Shown here: piece by piece, positions 9,288-17,294 of the stretch
Layout: every line of letters starts with the position of its first letter
Position numbering within the stretch: position 1 is the first letter of the stretch
Assembly (NCBI GenBank): GCA_030426805.1
Contig: JAUHXU010000001.1
Location: 604,501 to 668,500, forward strand
Source: a bacterium
GTDB lineage: Bacteria; Planctomycetota; JAFGQW01
DNA length: 64,000 nt
Direction: 5' to 3'
The notes under the pieces: generated by a model
The model's database searches: none
Seen by the model: only the letters and a program-made list of their open reading frames with translations
What the model was told of the DNA's origin: nothing
Made by a program: the position numbers and the translations under genes

Positions 9288-10763
9288 ATGACGCCCCTCC
9301 TCGCCCGCGCGGCCGTTGCCGCGACGCTCGTCCTGCTCGCGGTCGGCTGCCGCGGCACCGAAGCGCCTCCTGCCGTCGAGTCGGCCGGGCCGACCCCGCT
9401 CGTCGTCGGCGTGCTCTTGCTCGACGGCGTCTACGGCACCGAGTTGACCGCGCCGATCGACGTGTTTCAGCACACGGTGCACCACACGAAGCCGGGCATG
9501 CGCGTCGTGACGATCGGACGCACCGCCGCGACGGTGCGCACGGCCGAAGGGCTCGCGATCACGCCGGATCACGCACTGGCCGACGCCCCGCGCCTCGACG
9601 TCCTCGTCGTGCCGAGCGGCGAGCACTCGATGAGCGGCGACCTCGAAGATCTCGCACTGATCGAGTGGGTATCGGACCGCGGCGAGCGCGCGAAGCACGT
9701 CGTGTCGTTGTGCGACGGCGCATTCGTTCTCGCGGAGGCGGGACTGCTCCGGGACCGGCGATGCACGACGTTTCCCGGCGACATCCCGATCTTCCGCAAG
9801 ACCTACCCCTATCTCTCGGTGGTCGAGGACGTGAGCTTCGTCGTCGATGGCCCGTGCATCACGAGCGCCGGCGGCGCGCGCGCGTTCGACCCGGCCCTCT
9901 ACCTCGTGGACCGGTTGTTCGGCCGCACGGTCGCGGAGAGCATCGCCGACGGACTCGCGATCGAGTGGGCGCCCGACGCGGTCGCGCACGTGATCGGCGA
10001 CGGCGACGCACCGCCGAGCGCCCTGCCGCGCTGCTTCCTACCCGGCGACACGCTACCGTCCGACGTCACGGTCGAACGCGCGGACGGATCCGCGGTCGCG
10101 CTCGGTGCGATCGCCGGTGAACGCGATTGCCGCGCGATCGTGCTCTGCCTCTGGGCCGGCGCCGAAGCGGGCGACACGCGCAAGCGAGGCGGGCTGTGGT
10201 GCGAGGACTCCTACGGCGACTTGCCGCTGATCCGTCACCTGATGCTCGACTACGAACCGCGCGGCGTGCGCTTCGTCTGCGTCGCGTGCCCGCCGGTCTA
10301 CCACGCGACCGAGTTCGGCTACGACGCGACCGCCTTCCTCGCACGGCCCGACGACGATCCGATCTACCGCGACGCGCGCGACACGTTCGTCACGCGGACG
10401 CAGGCCCTCGTCGCGCGCGACGTCCTGCCGTTCGGCGAACTCTACTTCGACCCCCGCTTCCGCCTGCTCGCCAATCCCGCGCGCGGGCTGCCGGCCGCGG
10501 CGCTCGGCCCGGCGCCGACATGGCAGGGTCGGTTCAAGTGGTACCGCGATACCCAGGCCTACGGAACGCCGACGATCTGGGTGCTCGAGCCGGACCTCCG
10601 GGTCCACGGGGCGCCGTTCTTCATGAACGTCTACGAGTCCGAGGGCCGGCACCTGAACTACACCGTCCGGGACGTCCGGGCGCGCCTCGATCGCCTGATC
10701 GGCCACGATCCGATCCCGAAGCGGGACCCCGCGGCGGGGGCCGCCGGGCCGGGCCCTGGTTGA
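9288..10763 (+). CDS. lipoprotein fusing a DJ-1/PfpI domain to a redoxin-like domain
   Basis: A 491-residue predicted lipoprotein (LLAVGC, Cys at residue ~20). Residues ~35-230 form a DJ-1/PfpI, class I glutamine-amidotransferase-like domain: the nucleophile-elbow motif SLCDGAFVLAEAGLL with Cys142, then CTTFPGD and CITSAGGARAFDP, closest in style to the GATase1-like domains of AraC-type regulators but without any helix-turn-helix. Residues ~245-490 read as a thioredoxin/redoxin fold: PGDTLPSDVTVERADGS, a strand AIVLCLWAG, GLWCEDSYGDLPLIRHL where peroxiredoxins place the active-site Cys, and GTPTIWVLEPDLRVHG with the cis-Pro type GTPT. The combination suggests a redox or acyl/thiol enzyme at the outer face of the membrane; the substrate is unknown. 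A CTGGAG site precedes the ATG. Confidence 0.75.
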   Translation: MTPLLARAAVAATLVLLAVGCRGTEAPPAVESAGPTPLVVGVLLLDGVYGTELTAPIDVFQHTVHHTKPGMRVVTIGRTAATVRTAEGLAITPDHALADAPRLDVLVVPSGEHSMSGDLEDLALIEWVSDRGERAKHVVSLCDGAFVLAEAGLLRDRRCTTFPGDIPIFRKTYPYLSVVEDVSFVVDGPCITSAGGARAFDPALYLVDRLFGRTVAESIADGLAIEWAPDAVAHVIGDGDAPPSALPRCFLPGDTLPSDVTVERADGSAVALGAIAGERDCRAIVLCLWAGAEAGDTRKRGGLWCEDSYGDLPLIRHLMLDYEPRGVRFVCVACPPVYHATEFGYDATAFLARPDDDPIYRDARDTFVTRTQALVARDVLPFGELYFDPRFRLLANPARGLPAAALGPAPTWQGRFKWYRDTQAYGTPTIWVLEPDLRVHGAPFFMNVYESEGRHLNYTVRDVRARLDRLIGHDPIPKRDPAAGAAGPGPG

Positions 10764-10789
10764 AAGGCCGACCCGCGGTGGAGTAGGAT
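10760..10789 (+). promoter_or_regulatory. sigma-70-type promoter abutting a start codon
   Basis: TTGAAA (10760-10765), an 18-bp spacer and TAGGAT (10784-10789) make a good housekeeping promoter. Only six bases separate the -10 box from the ATG at 10796, so transcription should begin at or within a base or two of the start codon, that is, a leaderless mRNA. Confidence 0.55.
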
Positions 10790-10795
10790 CGAGGC

Positions 10796-11401
10796 ATGCT
10801 CCCCGACCCCGTCACGCCTCGCCGACGGACGCCGTCGCTGCACATCCACGCGGCCGACGACATCCGATACATCCGCCAGACGATGGAGGCGAGCGCCTCG
10901 TTCACGGCGCTGTCGGGCCTCGGCGGGATCGCGATGGGCGTGACCGCGCTCATCGCGACGCTCGTCGCCGCGAACGCCGCGAGCGAGCGGGCCTACTTCG
11001 TGACGTGGTGCGTCGAGGCGCTGCTCGGCGTCGCGATCGGCACGGGTGCGACCTACTGGAAAGCGCGTCAGGCGAACGTCAACCTGCTCAAGGGGGCCGC
11101 GCGCAAGTTCGCGCTCAGCCTGTTCCCGCCGGTCATCGCCGGGGCGTTGATCACGATGGTCGTCTACCAGAACGACCTCGACTTCGCGCTCCCGAGCCTG
11201 TGGCTGCTCTGCTACGGGGCCGGCGTCGTGACCGCCGGCGCGTTCTCGGTGCGCATCGTCCCGCTGATGGGACTCTGCTTCATGACGCTCGGTGGCGTCG
11301 CGTTGTTCGCGACCGAACTCGCCGATGCGTTCATGGCGATCGGCTTCGGTGGCCTCCACATCTTGTTCGGGGCGATCATCGCCTGGAAGTACGGTGGGTG
11401 A
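10796..11401 (+). CDS. small integral membrane protein encoded with a winged-helix regulator
   Basis: A 201-residue membrane protein of unknown function. After a hydrophilic N-terminus (RRTPSLHIHAADDIRYIRQTME) come about six hydrophobic segments arranged in hairpins: residues ~33-55, 66-84, 103-122, 128-146, 150-170 and 178-197. No transport or enzyme motif is recognisable. The family pattern, a short charged helix followed by SFTALSGLGG, is one I associate with small bacterial membrane proteins next to a winged-helix regulator, and that is the case here: the TGA stop overlaps the ATG of the regulator by one base (TGATG). The gene appears to be expressed from the promoter at 10760-10789 as a leaderless message. 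A regulator-linked sensor or permease is possible but unproven. Confidence 0.72.
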   Translation: MLPDPVTPRRRTPSLHIHAADDIRYIRQTMEASASFTALSGLGGIAMGVTALIATLVAANAASERAYFVTWCVEALLGVAIGTGATYWKARQANVNLLKGAARKFALSLFPPVIAGALITMVVYQNDLDFALPSLWLLCYGAGVVTAGAFSVRIVPLMGLCFMTLGGVALFATELADAFMAIGFGGLHILFGAIIAWKYGG

Positions 11402-11778
11402 TGGGTAGTCAAGCACGACGCGGTTCGAACGCGGATGCCCGAGAGACGCTGCGCGCGATCCCCGGACGAGCGGTCGTCAGCAACCTGCCGGGACTCGATC
11501 GACTGATTCACGAGCGCATGCGCCTCGGGATCGTCAGTGCGCTGGCGGTCAACGAGTCGCTGACGTTCCACGACCTCAAGCTCATGCTGAGCACGACCGA
11601 CGGCAACCTGAGCGTGCATGCGCGCAAGCTCGAAGAGGCGCACTACATCGCGTGCAACAAGTTCTTCGACGGCCGCACGCCCCGCACCGAGTTCTCGCTG
11701 ACGCCGTCGGGTCGCGACGCGCTGGATCGCTACCTCGACCACATGGAAGCGCTGATCAGCGCGACCAAGCGGGACTGA
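11401..11778 (+). CDS. winged-helix DNA-binding transcriptional regulator
   Basis: A 125-residue cytoplasmic protein with a single winged-helix domain: NLPGLDRLIHERMRLGIVSA, then LTFHDLKLMLSTTDGNLSVH (helix-turn-helix), and a wing containing TEFSLTPSGRDAL, ending with a short dimerisation-type helix. This is the compact MarR-like/PadR-like winged-helix family often annotated as winged helix DNA-binding domain. The start is the ATG at 11401, which overlaps the stop of the membrane-protein gene, so the two are translationally coupled and very probably act together, with the regulator controlling the locus. No ligand site can be assigned. The deaminase gene follows four bases after its stop. Confidence 0.85.
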   Translation: MGSQARRGSNADARETLRAIPGRAVVSNLPGLDRLIHERMRLGIVSALAVNESLTFHDLKLMLSTTDGNLSVHARKLEEAHYIACNKFFDGRTPRTEFSLTPSGRDALDRYLDHMEALISATKRD

Positions 11779-11782
11779 TCGC

Positions 11783-12226
11783 TTGGACGATCCGTTTCTC
11801 GACGCCGCGATCGCGGAGGCGGAGGCGGGCGCGGCCGAGGGCGGCATCCCGATCGGCTCGGTATTGGTCCTCGACGGCGAGATCGTCGGACGGGGGCACA
11901 ACCGGCGAGTGCAACGCGGCAGCGCGATCCTCCACGCGGAGATGGACTGCCTCGAGAACGCCGGCCGCCTCACCGCCGACGACTACCGTCGCACGACGCT
12001 CTACTCGACGCTGTCCCCGTGCGACATGTGCTCCGGCGCGGCGCTGCTCTACCGGATCCCGCGCATCGTGATCGGCGAGCATCGGACGTTTCGCGGACCG
12101 GAGCAGCGACTGCTCGATGCCGGCGTCGAACTCGACGTGCGCGACGACGCGCGGTGCATCGAGTTGATGCGCGCGTTCATCGCCCGCTCGCCGTCGCTGT
12201 GGAACGAAGACATCGGCGAACCGTAG
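11783..12226 (+). CDS. zinc-dependent cytosine deaminase, yeast Fcy1-like
   Basis: A 147-residue deaminase of the CDA/tRNA-adenosine-deaminase superfamily that most resembles fungal cytosine deaminase (cytosine to uracil), not bacterial CodA. Zinc and catalytic residues are visible: HAEMDC (His ligand, Glu proton shuttle) and SPCDMCSGA (two Cys ligands). The C-terminal signature WNEDIGEP matches the WFEDIGE end typical of the yeast enzyme, which closes over the substrate. The best start is TTG at 11783, five bases after the stop of the winged-helix gene, so it probably belongs to that operon; no strong ribosome-binding site is seen. Pyrimidine salvage is the likely role, although activity on another aminopyrimidine cannot be excluded. 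Confidence 0.85.
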   Translation: MDDPFLDAAIAEAEAGAAEGGIPIGSVLVLDGEIVGRGHNRRVQRGSAILHAEMDCLENAGRLTADDYRRTTLYSTLSPCDMCSGAALLYRIPRIVIGEHRTFRGPEQRLLDAGVELDVRDDARCIELMRAFIARSPSLWNEDIGEP

Positions 12227-12230
12227 GGCA

Positions 12231-13412
12231 TCACGCGCGGGGCCGCATCAATCCCGCGGCGCCGACGAGCAGCACCGCCGCCGCGACGAACGTCCAGCGC
12301 ACGTCGACGACCCGCGTGATCAGGCCGCCCAGCAACGGGCCGATCGCCATCGCGACCTGCAGCGCGGACTGCGTCACCCCGAACGTCGCGCCCCGATCGG
12401 CGCGCGGCGCGAGTTGCCCGATCATCGCGTATGCGGCCGGCATGATGCCGGCGAGGAACACCCCGTGCACGACGCGCGCGACGGTCAGGCTCACCGCGCC
12501 CGTCGCGAACGCGTACGGCACGTAGAGCGCGGCGCCGACGAGCGCACACACGACGAACGTGCGGCGCGCGCCGATGCGGTCGGCACGTCGCCCCCACCAC
12601 GGTGCGAGCAGCGGGATCGGCGCGACGACGGCGACGAACAACAAGCCGGTGACGGTGCTCCGATGCGCCGGCGGGTAGCCGCCGAGTTGCGCGAGGTGCA
12701 CCGGCAGCGCGAGGTACATCATCGCGATCGACGCGCGGAAACAGACGAGCGCACCCAACGTCGTTCGCATCTGCGAACGCGCGAGTGCGGCGCGCACGTC
12801 GCGGCGCACCGCGCCGAGGATCGGGCCACGCTGCGCGCGCGGCGCGTCCGGCTCCCGCGCGACCAGCGCGACGACGACGAGTGCGGCCGCCGCGAGCACA
12901 CCGCTCGTCACGAACACCGACGCGTGGTCGGTCCGGTCGCCGATCACGCCGCCCAGGGCCGGACCGATCGCGAGCCCGGCGAGCAGCGCCCCTTGCACGG
13001 CACCGAGCGTACGCCCCTGGCGCTCGTCCGGCGTCGACACGCTGACGAGCGTGTTGCCCGCCGCGATGAACCCCGCGAACAGCCCCTGCCCGGCGCTGAG
13101 TGCCCAGAGGTGCCACGGCTCGCGCGCCACCCCCATCAATCCGACGAACACGGCGATGCTCGCAAGGCAGCGCAGCAGCATCACCTTGCGGCCGACCCGA
13201 TCGGCGAGCGCGCCCCAGAACGGACCCGTGATCGCCGCGAGCAGCGGCGCGGTGCCGAGGATGAGCCCGGTCCACACGTTGCGCACCGGCGCATGCACGA
13301 CGCCGAGTTCTTCGAGGTAGAACGGCACGAACGGGATGAACGCCGCAAGCGCCGTCCCGGCCAGCAGGTGGGAGACGGACACTGCGAGGAGATTGCGACG
13401 CTCGGTCGGCAT
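12231..13412 (-). CDS. major facilitator superfamily transporter, probable drug/metabolite exporter
   Basis: A 393-residue, twelve-helix MFS protein in two six-helix halves. The loop 2-3 signature is clear (GALADRVGRKVMLLR, residues ~65-80), and its counterpart in the second half is WWGRRADRIGARRTF. Helix 5 carries GLAIGPALGGVIGD, close to the antiporter motif C (G-x8-G-P-x-x-G-G), which indicates proton-coupled export. Substrate is unknown. The ATG at 13412 has CGGAG just upstream; an ATG ten codons earlier is an alternative. It converges on the cytosine deaminase gene with a four-base gap and is divergent from the ECF sigma gene at 13518. Confidence 0.85.
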   Translation of the reverse strand: MPTERRNLLAVSVSHLLAGTALAAFIPFVPFYLEELGVVHAPVRNVWTGLILGTAPLLAAITGPFWGALADRVGRKVMLLRCLASIAVFVGLMGVAREPWHLWALSAGQGLFAGFIAAGNTLVSVSTPDERQGRTLGAVQGALLAGLAIGPALGGVIGDRTDHASVFVTSGVLAAAALVVVALVAREPDAPRAQRGPILGAVRRDVRAALARSQMRTTLGALVCFRASIAMMYLALPVHLAQLGGYPPAHRSTVTGLLFVAVVAPIPLLAPWWGRRADRIGARRTFVVCALVGAALYVPYAFATGAVSLTVARVVHGVFLAGIMPAAYAMIGQLAPRADRGATFGVTQSALQVAMAIGPLLGGLITRVVDVRWTFVAAAVLLVGAAGLMRPRA

Positions 13413-13517
13413 GAGACTCCGTATAGCGCGTTTCACGGACATCCGAAAAAACCCCCGACCGGCGGCGCTCGAGCCCCGTCTAACGCGGCGAACACCCGAG
13501 GGAGCGCCACGACGGGC

Positions 13518-14069
13518 ATGGACGACCGAATCGACCGACAGCTGATCCAGCGCCATCAGGCGGGCGATCCGGCGGCATTCGAGGTGCTCGTGACGCGCTG
13601 GAACGACCGGCTGGTCGATCTCGCGTTCCGGCTGACGGGCGACGCCGAAGAGGCGCGCGACATTCGCCAACTCGCGCTGCTCCGGACGTCGCGGGCGCTC
13701 GATCGCTTCAATCCGGCCGCGCCGTTCTCGACGTGGATCTATCGCGTCGTCGCGAACCTGAGCATCGATCGGCGTCGCGCCGACGACGCGCGGCGACGCC
13801 ACGAGACGAGTGCCGCGAGCCGGCGCGGCTCGATCGCCGAGCCGCTCGACGAGTCGCGCCGCGAAGTGCACGACACGGTCGCGCAGGCCGTCGCGGCGCT
13901 GACCGCCGGCGACCGGATCGTCGTCGCGCTGAAACACTACCAAGGCCTCACGTTCGACGAGATCGCGCGGGTGCTCGATTGCCCGCCATCGACGGTGAAG
14001 ACCCGGATGGCACGGGCGCTCGCAGCGCTGCGGCCGCGGCTCGCTCGGATTCGCCCTGACGAGGAGTGA
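13518..14069 (+). CDS. ECF-type RNA polymerase sigma factor (locus 1)
   Basis: A 183-residue sigma-70 family factor with only regions 2 and 4, as in ECF factors. Region 2 spans about residues 20-85 (DPAAFEVLVTRWNDRLVDLA, EARDIRQLALLRTSRALDRF, FSTWIYRVVANLSIDRRR) and region 4 about 125-178 (LKHYQGLTFDEIARVLDCP, STVKTRMARALAALRP). The usual D-x-x-Q-E-x-F of region 2.2 reads DIRQLALLR, a divergent form. It directs RNA polymerase to a dedicated regulon, normally held off by the anti-sigma factor encoded three bases downstream. The ATG at 13518 follows GGGAGCGCC. Together with the next two genes it forms a tight three-gene unit. Confidence 0.9.
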   Translation: MDDRIDRQLIQRHQAGDPAAFEVLVTRWNDRLVDLAFRLTGDAEEARDIRQLALLRTSRALDRFNPAAPFSTWIYRVVANLSIDRRRADDARRRHETSAASRRGSIAEPLDESRREVHDTVAQAVAALTAGDRIVVALKHYQGLTFDEIARVLDCPPSTVKTRMARALAALRPRLARIRPDEE

Positions 14070-14072
14070 ACG

Positions 14073-14768
14073 ATGGACTGTGAACAACTCCGCGAAGCGA
14101 TGACCGCCTACCTCTACGACGAGACGACGGACGGCGAGCGCGTCGCCGTCGAAGCCCACCTCGCGACGTGCGTCGCCTGCCGCGAGCGCCTCGAAGACGA
14201 TCGCGAGACGCTGCGCCGGCTCGACGGTTGGTCGATGCCGACGGTGGTCGCACCGGCGATCGCACCGCGGCGGCAGCCCCCCTCTCGCTGGCGCGCGCCA
14301 CTCGCCGGTGCGGCGGCCGCGGCGGCGGTGTTCGCCGCGCTCGCCTGGATCGGCACGCGCGCGGAGTGGCGCGACGGACGCGTCTCGATCACGTTCGGTC
14401 GTGGCGCCGCGCCGGCGACGATCGCCGAGGACGTGCGCGCCGCGGGCCTGCGTCCGCTGGTCGAGGTCGTCGCCCGCGAACAAGTCGACGGGCGCATGCG
14501 CTCCCTCGCCCGCGCGTTCGACGCCGTGCTGCTCGAAGAAGAGGATCGGCGCGAAGAACGACTGCTCACGCTCGTCGCTACACTCGAGCGCCAACAGGCG
14601 CGCACGAGGCGGCTGCTCGTCAATCGACTCGACCGCCTCGGACTGAACGATCGACTGCGCCGCGACTTCCAGGACACCGAACTCGACGACGCCGCCCGCG
14701 AGTGGGAACGCCTCGCGGACGACCCGAACCGCACCCCGACGACGAACCGAAAGGACTCGATCCGATGA
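14073..14768 (+). CDS. zinc-finger (ZAS-type) transmembrane anti-sigma factor (locus 1)
   Basis: A 231-residue single-pass membrane anti-sigma factor. The N-terminal cytoplasmic domain has the zinc-binding anti-sigma motif H-x3-C-x2-C (HLATCVACRERL, residues ~29-40). A membrane helix lies at about residues 77-95 (AGAAAAAAVFAALAWIG). The external part is a long charged helix with coiled-coil character (about 125-195, for example LEEEDRREERLLTLVATLERQ). The gene starts three bases after the sigma stop, and its own stop overlaps the ATG of the next gene (ATGA). Mechanism by family: it sequesters the cognate sigma until an envelope signal releases it. Confidence 0.88.
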   Translation: MDCEQLREAMTAYLYDETTDGERVAVEAHLATCVACRERLEDDRETLRRLDGWSMPTVVAPAIAPRRQPPSRWRAPLAGAAAAAAVFAALAWIGTRAEWRDGRVSITFGRGAAPATIAEDVRAAGLRPLVEVVAREQVDGRMRSLARAFDAVLLEEEDRREERLLTLVATLERQQARTRRLLVNRLDRLGLNDRLRRDFQDTELDDAAREWERLADDPNRTPTTNRKDSIR

Positions 14769-15517
14769 TCCGCCACACCATCCGCCGCACGACTGCCCCA
14801 CTCGCGCTCGCGTGCCTGCTCGCCGCAGGCCTCGCCGCCCAGGAGACGAACGGCCGCAAGGGCAGCAACGGCGACGCCGGCGTCGCCGTCGACTACACCG
14901 CGCGTGACGACGACGACAACGCAGCGCTCGCCGAGGAGATCGAGATCATGCGACGGGTGCTGATCCGGTCGCTCCTCCGCGAGGATCTCGAAAACAAGGG
15001 ACAGGACGCACTGACGCAGTTCCAGCGCGCGGCGGCGAAGCAGAGCGTCTACCACGTGAACGGCGGCGCGGTCGCGTCGAACGGTTTCTACCTGCCGGGC
15101 GTCGGCGTGATCTACCCGATCACCGTTCGCGTCAAGACGCGCAACGTCGTCGACAAGCCGAAGGACGGCGACAAGGATGCGTGGGACATCGCGAAGCGAT
15201 CGCTCGACAGCCGGGCCGGCCTCTTCGAGGAGCACCTGATGCGCGGTGCGACGCGCACCCGTCGCGTGATCGACGAGTCGTCGGTCGACCGGTCCGTCGA
15301 CACACTCTTGCGGGCGCTCGCGACGCATACGGTCCGCATGGAGCACCTGCCCGACAACGAGTCGATCGTGCTCGCCCTGGAACTGAAGCCCGATCGCCGC
15401 GGCAGCGGGCGCTTCAAGACGCGCCTCGTGCTGCGCCTCTCGAAGCGGGCACTGATCGAGAGCGGCAAGCCCGGCGGCCCCGACGCCCGCGTCGCGGCCC
15501 GCGAGATCCGCTACTGA
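14765..15517 (+). CDS. exported protein of unknown function co-translated with the ECF locus 1
   Basis: A 250-residue exported protein that I cannot assign. Signal peptide: residues 1-25, ending LAAQ. Then an acidic stretch (DYTARDDDDNAALAEEIEIM), a helical region (MRRVLIRSLLREDLENKGQ), a core with VYHVNGGAVASNGFYLPGVGVIYPITVRVKT (two segments, residues ~95-125), and a C-terminal beta-rich part ending in RFKTRLVLRLSKRALIE. The ATG at 14765 overlaps the anti-sigma TGA at 14766-14768, so it is translated as part of the sigma/anti-sigma unit and may be the periplasmic partner or the first regulon member. The second ECF locus (32699) has the same layout but an unrelated third protein. Confidence 0.72.
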   Translation: MIRHTIRRTTAPLALACLLAAGLAAQETNGRKGSNGDAGVAVDYTARDDDDNAALAEEIEIMRRVLIRSLLREDLENKGQDALTQFQRAAAKQSVYHVNGGAVASNGFYLPGVGVIYPITVRVKTRNVVDKPKDGDKDAWDIAKRSLDSRAGLFEEHLMRGATRTRRVIDESSVDRSVDTLLRALATHTVRMEHLPDNESIVLALELKPDRRGSGRFKTRLVLRLSKRALIESGKPGGPDARVAAREIRY

Positions 15518-15638
15518 TCGAACCCGTCGCGCACGGACTCGCTGACCGCACGTCTCGCAACGACACGTCGCGCGACCGGCCGACCGTTGACCGGCCGGTC
15601 GGTCGCCGATAGTCTCGGGGCAGATGGGAGCATGGACA

Positions 15639-16586
15639 ATGAAGCGACTCTGGATCGCGGCGTGTGCCGCATGCATCGCAGCGGCGACCCCGGCACAGAA
15701 TCTGGTGACCAACGGTGATTTCGCCAACGGCCAGACCGGCTGGACGCAGGTCTCCTTCAACGACCCGCTCGGCACGACCGGGGTTCGCACCGCCGACGTC
15801 AACGGCAACTCGGAGTCGAGCATGGCGCTCTACGCCGACTTCAAGACGTTGACGCCCGTCATGTCGGCGGCCTACTCGAACACCCCGTTCACGGCGGCCG
15901 CGGGGACCTACCCGTTCACCCTCGACATCAGCTGGGAGAAGCAAGTCACGACGCCGATTCCGTCGCCGAGCGTGAATCGCGTCGAGATCCGCCTCTACGA
16001 CAACAACGTCACGCCACCGACGATGCTCACGTCGCAACGCCAGACGGTGCCGAGCCAGACCGGACTGATCGAACGCGCGACGCTGCAGGGCTCGTTCACG
16101 ATCCCGTCAGCGGGCAGCTACTACATCGAGCTGTTCCTGCGCCACTCGAACTTGGCGGGTATTCCGTTCATCTGCAACGTCGACGATGTCGCGCTCGCCG
16201 CCTACGGGGCAACGATCAACGCGACCGGCTCGGCGCGCGTCGGCGGCACGACGACGTTCAATCTCGTCGCACCGGCGGCGGCGAACAAGCCGTTCCAGGT
16301 TGCGTCGGCGTTCAGCCCGGGCCCGATCCCGGTGGGTGGCCGTTTCGTCGGCCTCCGACCGGACACGCTGTTCTCGCTGTCGGTCAGCGGCGCGCTGCCG
16401 AACACGTTCTTCAACTACGCGGGAATCCTCGACAACGCCGGTGTCGGGTCGGCGCAGCTTCGCATTCCGCGACTCGCGCCGATCGTCGGCAACCCGATCC
16501 ACACCGCGTTCGTGACGATCGACACCGGCTCGCCGAACAACATCCAGACGATCTCCAACACCTGGTCCTTCACGATCCAGCCGTGA
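15639..16586 (+). CDS. exported protein with N-terminal jelly-roll domain and recurrent C-terminal module
   Basis: A 315-residue exported protein. The signal peptide ends at ATPAQ; the mature start NLVTNGDFANGQTGWTQ is the classic opening of carbohydrate-binding-like jelly-roll domains, which run to about residue 185 (ending IPFICNVDDVALAAYG). The remaining ~120 residues are the beta-rich C-terminal module found on five other exported proteins in this window (GSARVGGTTTFNLVAP, GLRPDTLFSLSVSGALPNTF, ILDNAGVGSAQLRIP). A surface or matrix protein is likely; no catalytic residues are seen. The ATG at 15639 has GGGAG eight bases upstream and is preferred over an ATG five codons earlier. Confidence 0.72.
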   Translation: MKRLWIAACAACIAAATPAQNLVTNGDFANGQTGWTQVSFNDPLGTTGVRTADVNGNSESSMALYADFKTLTPVMSAAYSNTPFTAAAGTYPFTLDISWEKQVTTPIPSPSVNRVEIRLYDNNVTPPTMLTSQRQTVPSQTGLIERATLQGSFTIPSAGSYYIELFLRHSNLAGIPFICNVDDVALAAYGATINATGSARVGGTTTFNLVAPAAANKPFQVASAFSPGPIPVGGRFVGLRPDTLFSLSVSGALPNTFFNYAGILDNAGVGSAQLRIPRLAPIVGNPIHTAFVTIDTGSPNNIQTISNTWSFTIQP

Positions 16587-16630
16587 GACCGTCCTTGCCG
16601 TAGGCAGCCGGATGGCGCATCGTTTCCGCG

Positions 16631-17278
16631 ATGCGCCCCAACGCCCTCCTCCTCGATCTCGACGGCACCCTGCTCGACTCGGTCGCGCTGATCCTCGCGT
16701 CGTATCGCCATACGTTCGCCGTCCACGGCTGTGACGCGGTCGACGACGCGGTGCTCGCGCCGGAACTCGGCACGCCATTGGCCGTCGTGCTCGCACGCTT
16801 TGCGACCGACGCCGACGCGGTGCCGGCGATGGTCGACACCTATCGCGATCACAACCGGGCGCACCACGACGCGATGGTGCAGGCATACGACGGCATGCCG
16901 GCAGTCGTCGAGGCCGCGGCCGAAGCCGGCCTCGCACTCGGCATCGTCACGAACAAGTCCGGGGCCGCGGCGCTGCAGGGGCTCGACGTGCTCGGCGTCC
17001 GCCGGCACTTCGCGACCGTCGTCAGCGCCGACGACGTGGATCGCCACAAGCCAGATCCCGAGCCGGTGCTCCGTGCCCTCGATGCGCTCGACGTCACACC
17101 CGACCGAGCCGTATTCATCGGCGATTCCCCGCACGACCTCGATGCCGGCGCCGCCGCGGGTGTCCCGACCGGAGCCGCGCTCTGGGGGCCCTTTCCGCGG
17201 ACCGCGCTGGAGCCACGCCGCCCGGCCTGGTGGTTCGAGCACCCGTCGGAGGTCCTCGGGGCGATCGGCCTCGCGTAA
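16631..17278 (+). CDS. HAD-superfamily phosphatase, phosphoglycolate-phosphatase-like
   Basis: A 215-residue cytoplasmic haloacid-dehalogenase phosphatase. All four motifs are present: DLDGTLLDS (nucleophile and acid/base Asp, residues ~9-17), VTNKSG (motif II Thr, ~108), HKPDPEPV (motif III Lys, ~141) and FIGDSPHDLDAG (motif IV, ~163). A helical type-1 cap (about 18-80) places it with Gph/PpaX-like enzymes that dephosphorylate small metabolites such as 2-phosphoglycolate, but substrate cannot be read from sequence. There is no clear ribosome-binding site; a weak promoter (TTGCCG 16595-16600, 17 bp, CATCGT 16618-16623) ends seven bases before the ATG. Confidence 0.87.
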   Translation: MRPNALLLDLDGTLLDSVALILASYRHTFAVHGCDAVDDAVLAPELGTPLAVVLARFATDADAVPAMVDTYRDHNRAHHDAMVQAYDGMPAVVEAAAEAGLALGIVTNKSGAAALQGLDVLGVRRHFATVVSADDVDRHKPDPEPVLRALDALDVTPDRAVFIGDSPHDLDAGAAAGVPTGAALWGPFPRTALEPRRPAWWFEHPSEVLGAIGLA

Positions 17279-17294
17279 CGGCACGCGAGGGGCC

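Noticed and set aside
12231..14801. Single long minus-strand gene spanning the MFS gene and the opposite side of the ECF locus
   Set aside because: Only the part from 13412 down has membrane helices and MFS motifs; the upstream part is antisense to the sigma and anti-sigma genes.
16221..16586. PEP-CTERM or LPXTG sorting signal
   Set aside because: The shared C-terminal modules lack a PEP or LPXTG motif, a terminal membrane helix and a basic tail, so they are not known sorting signals.
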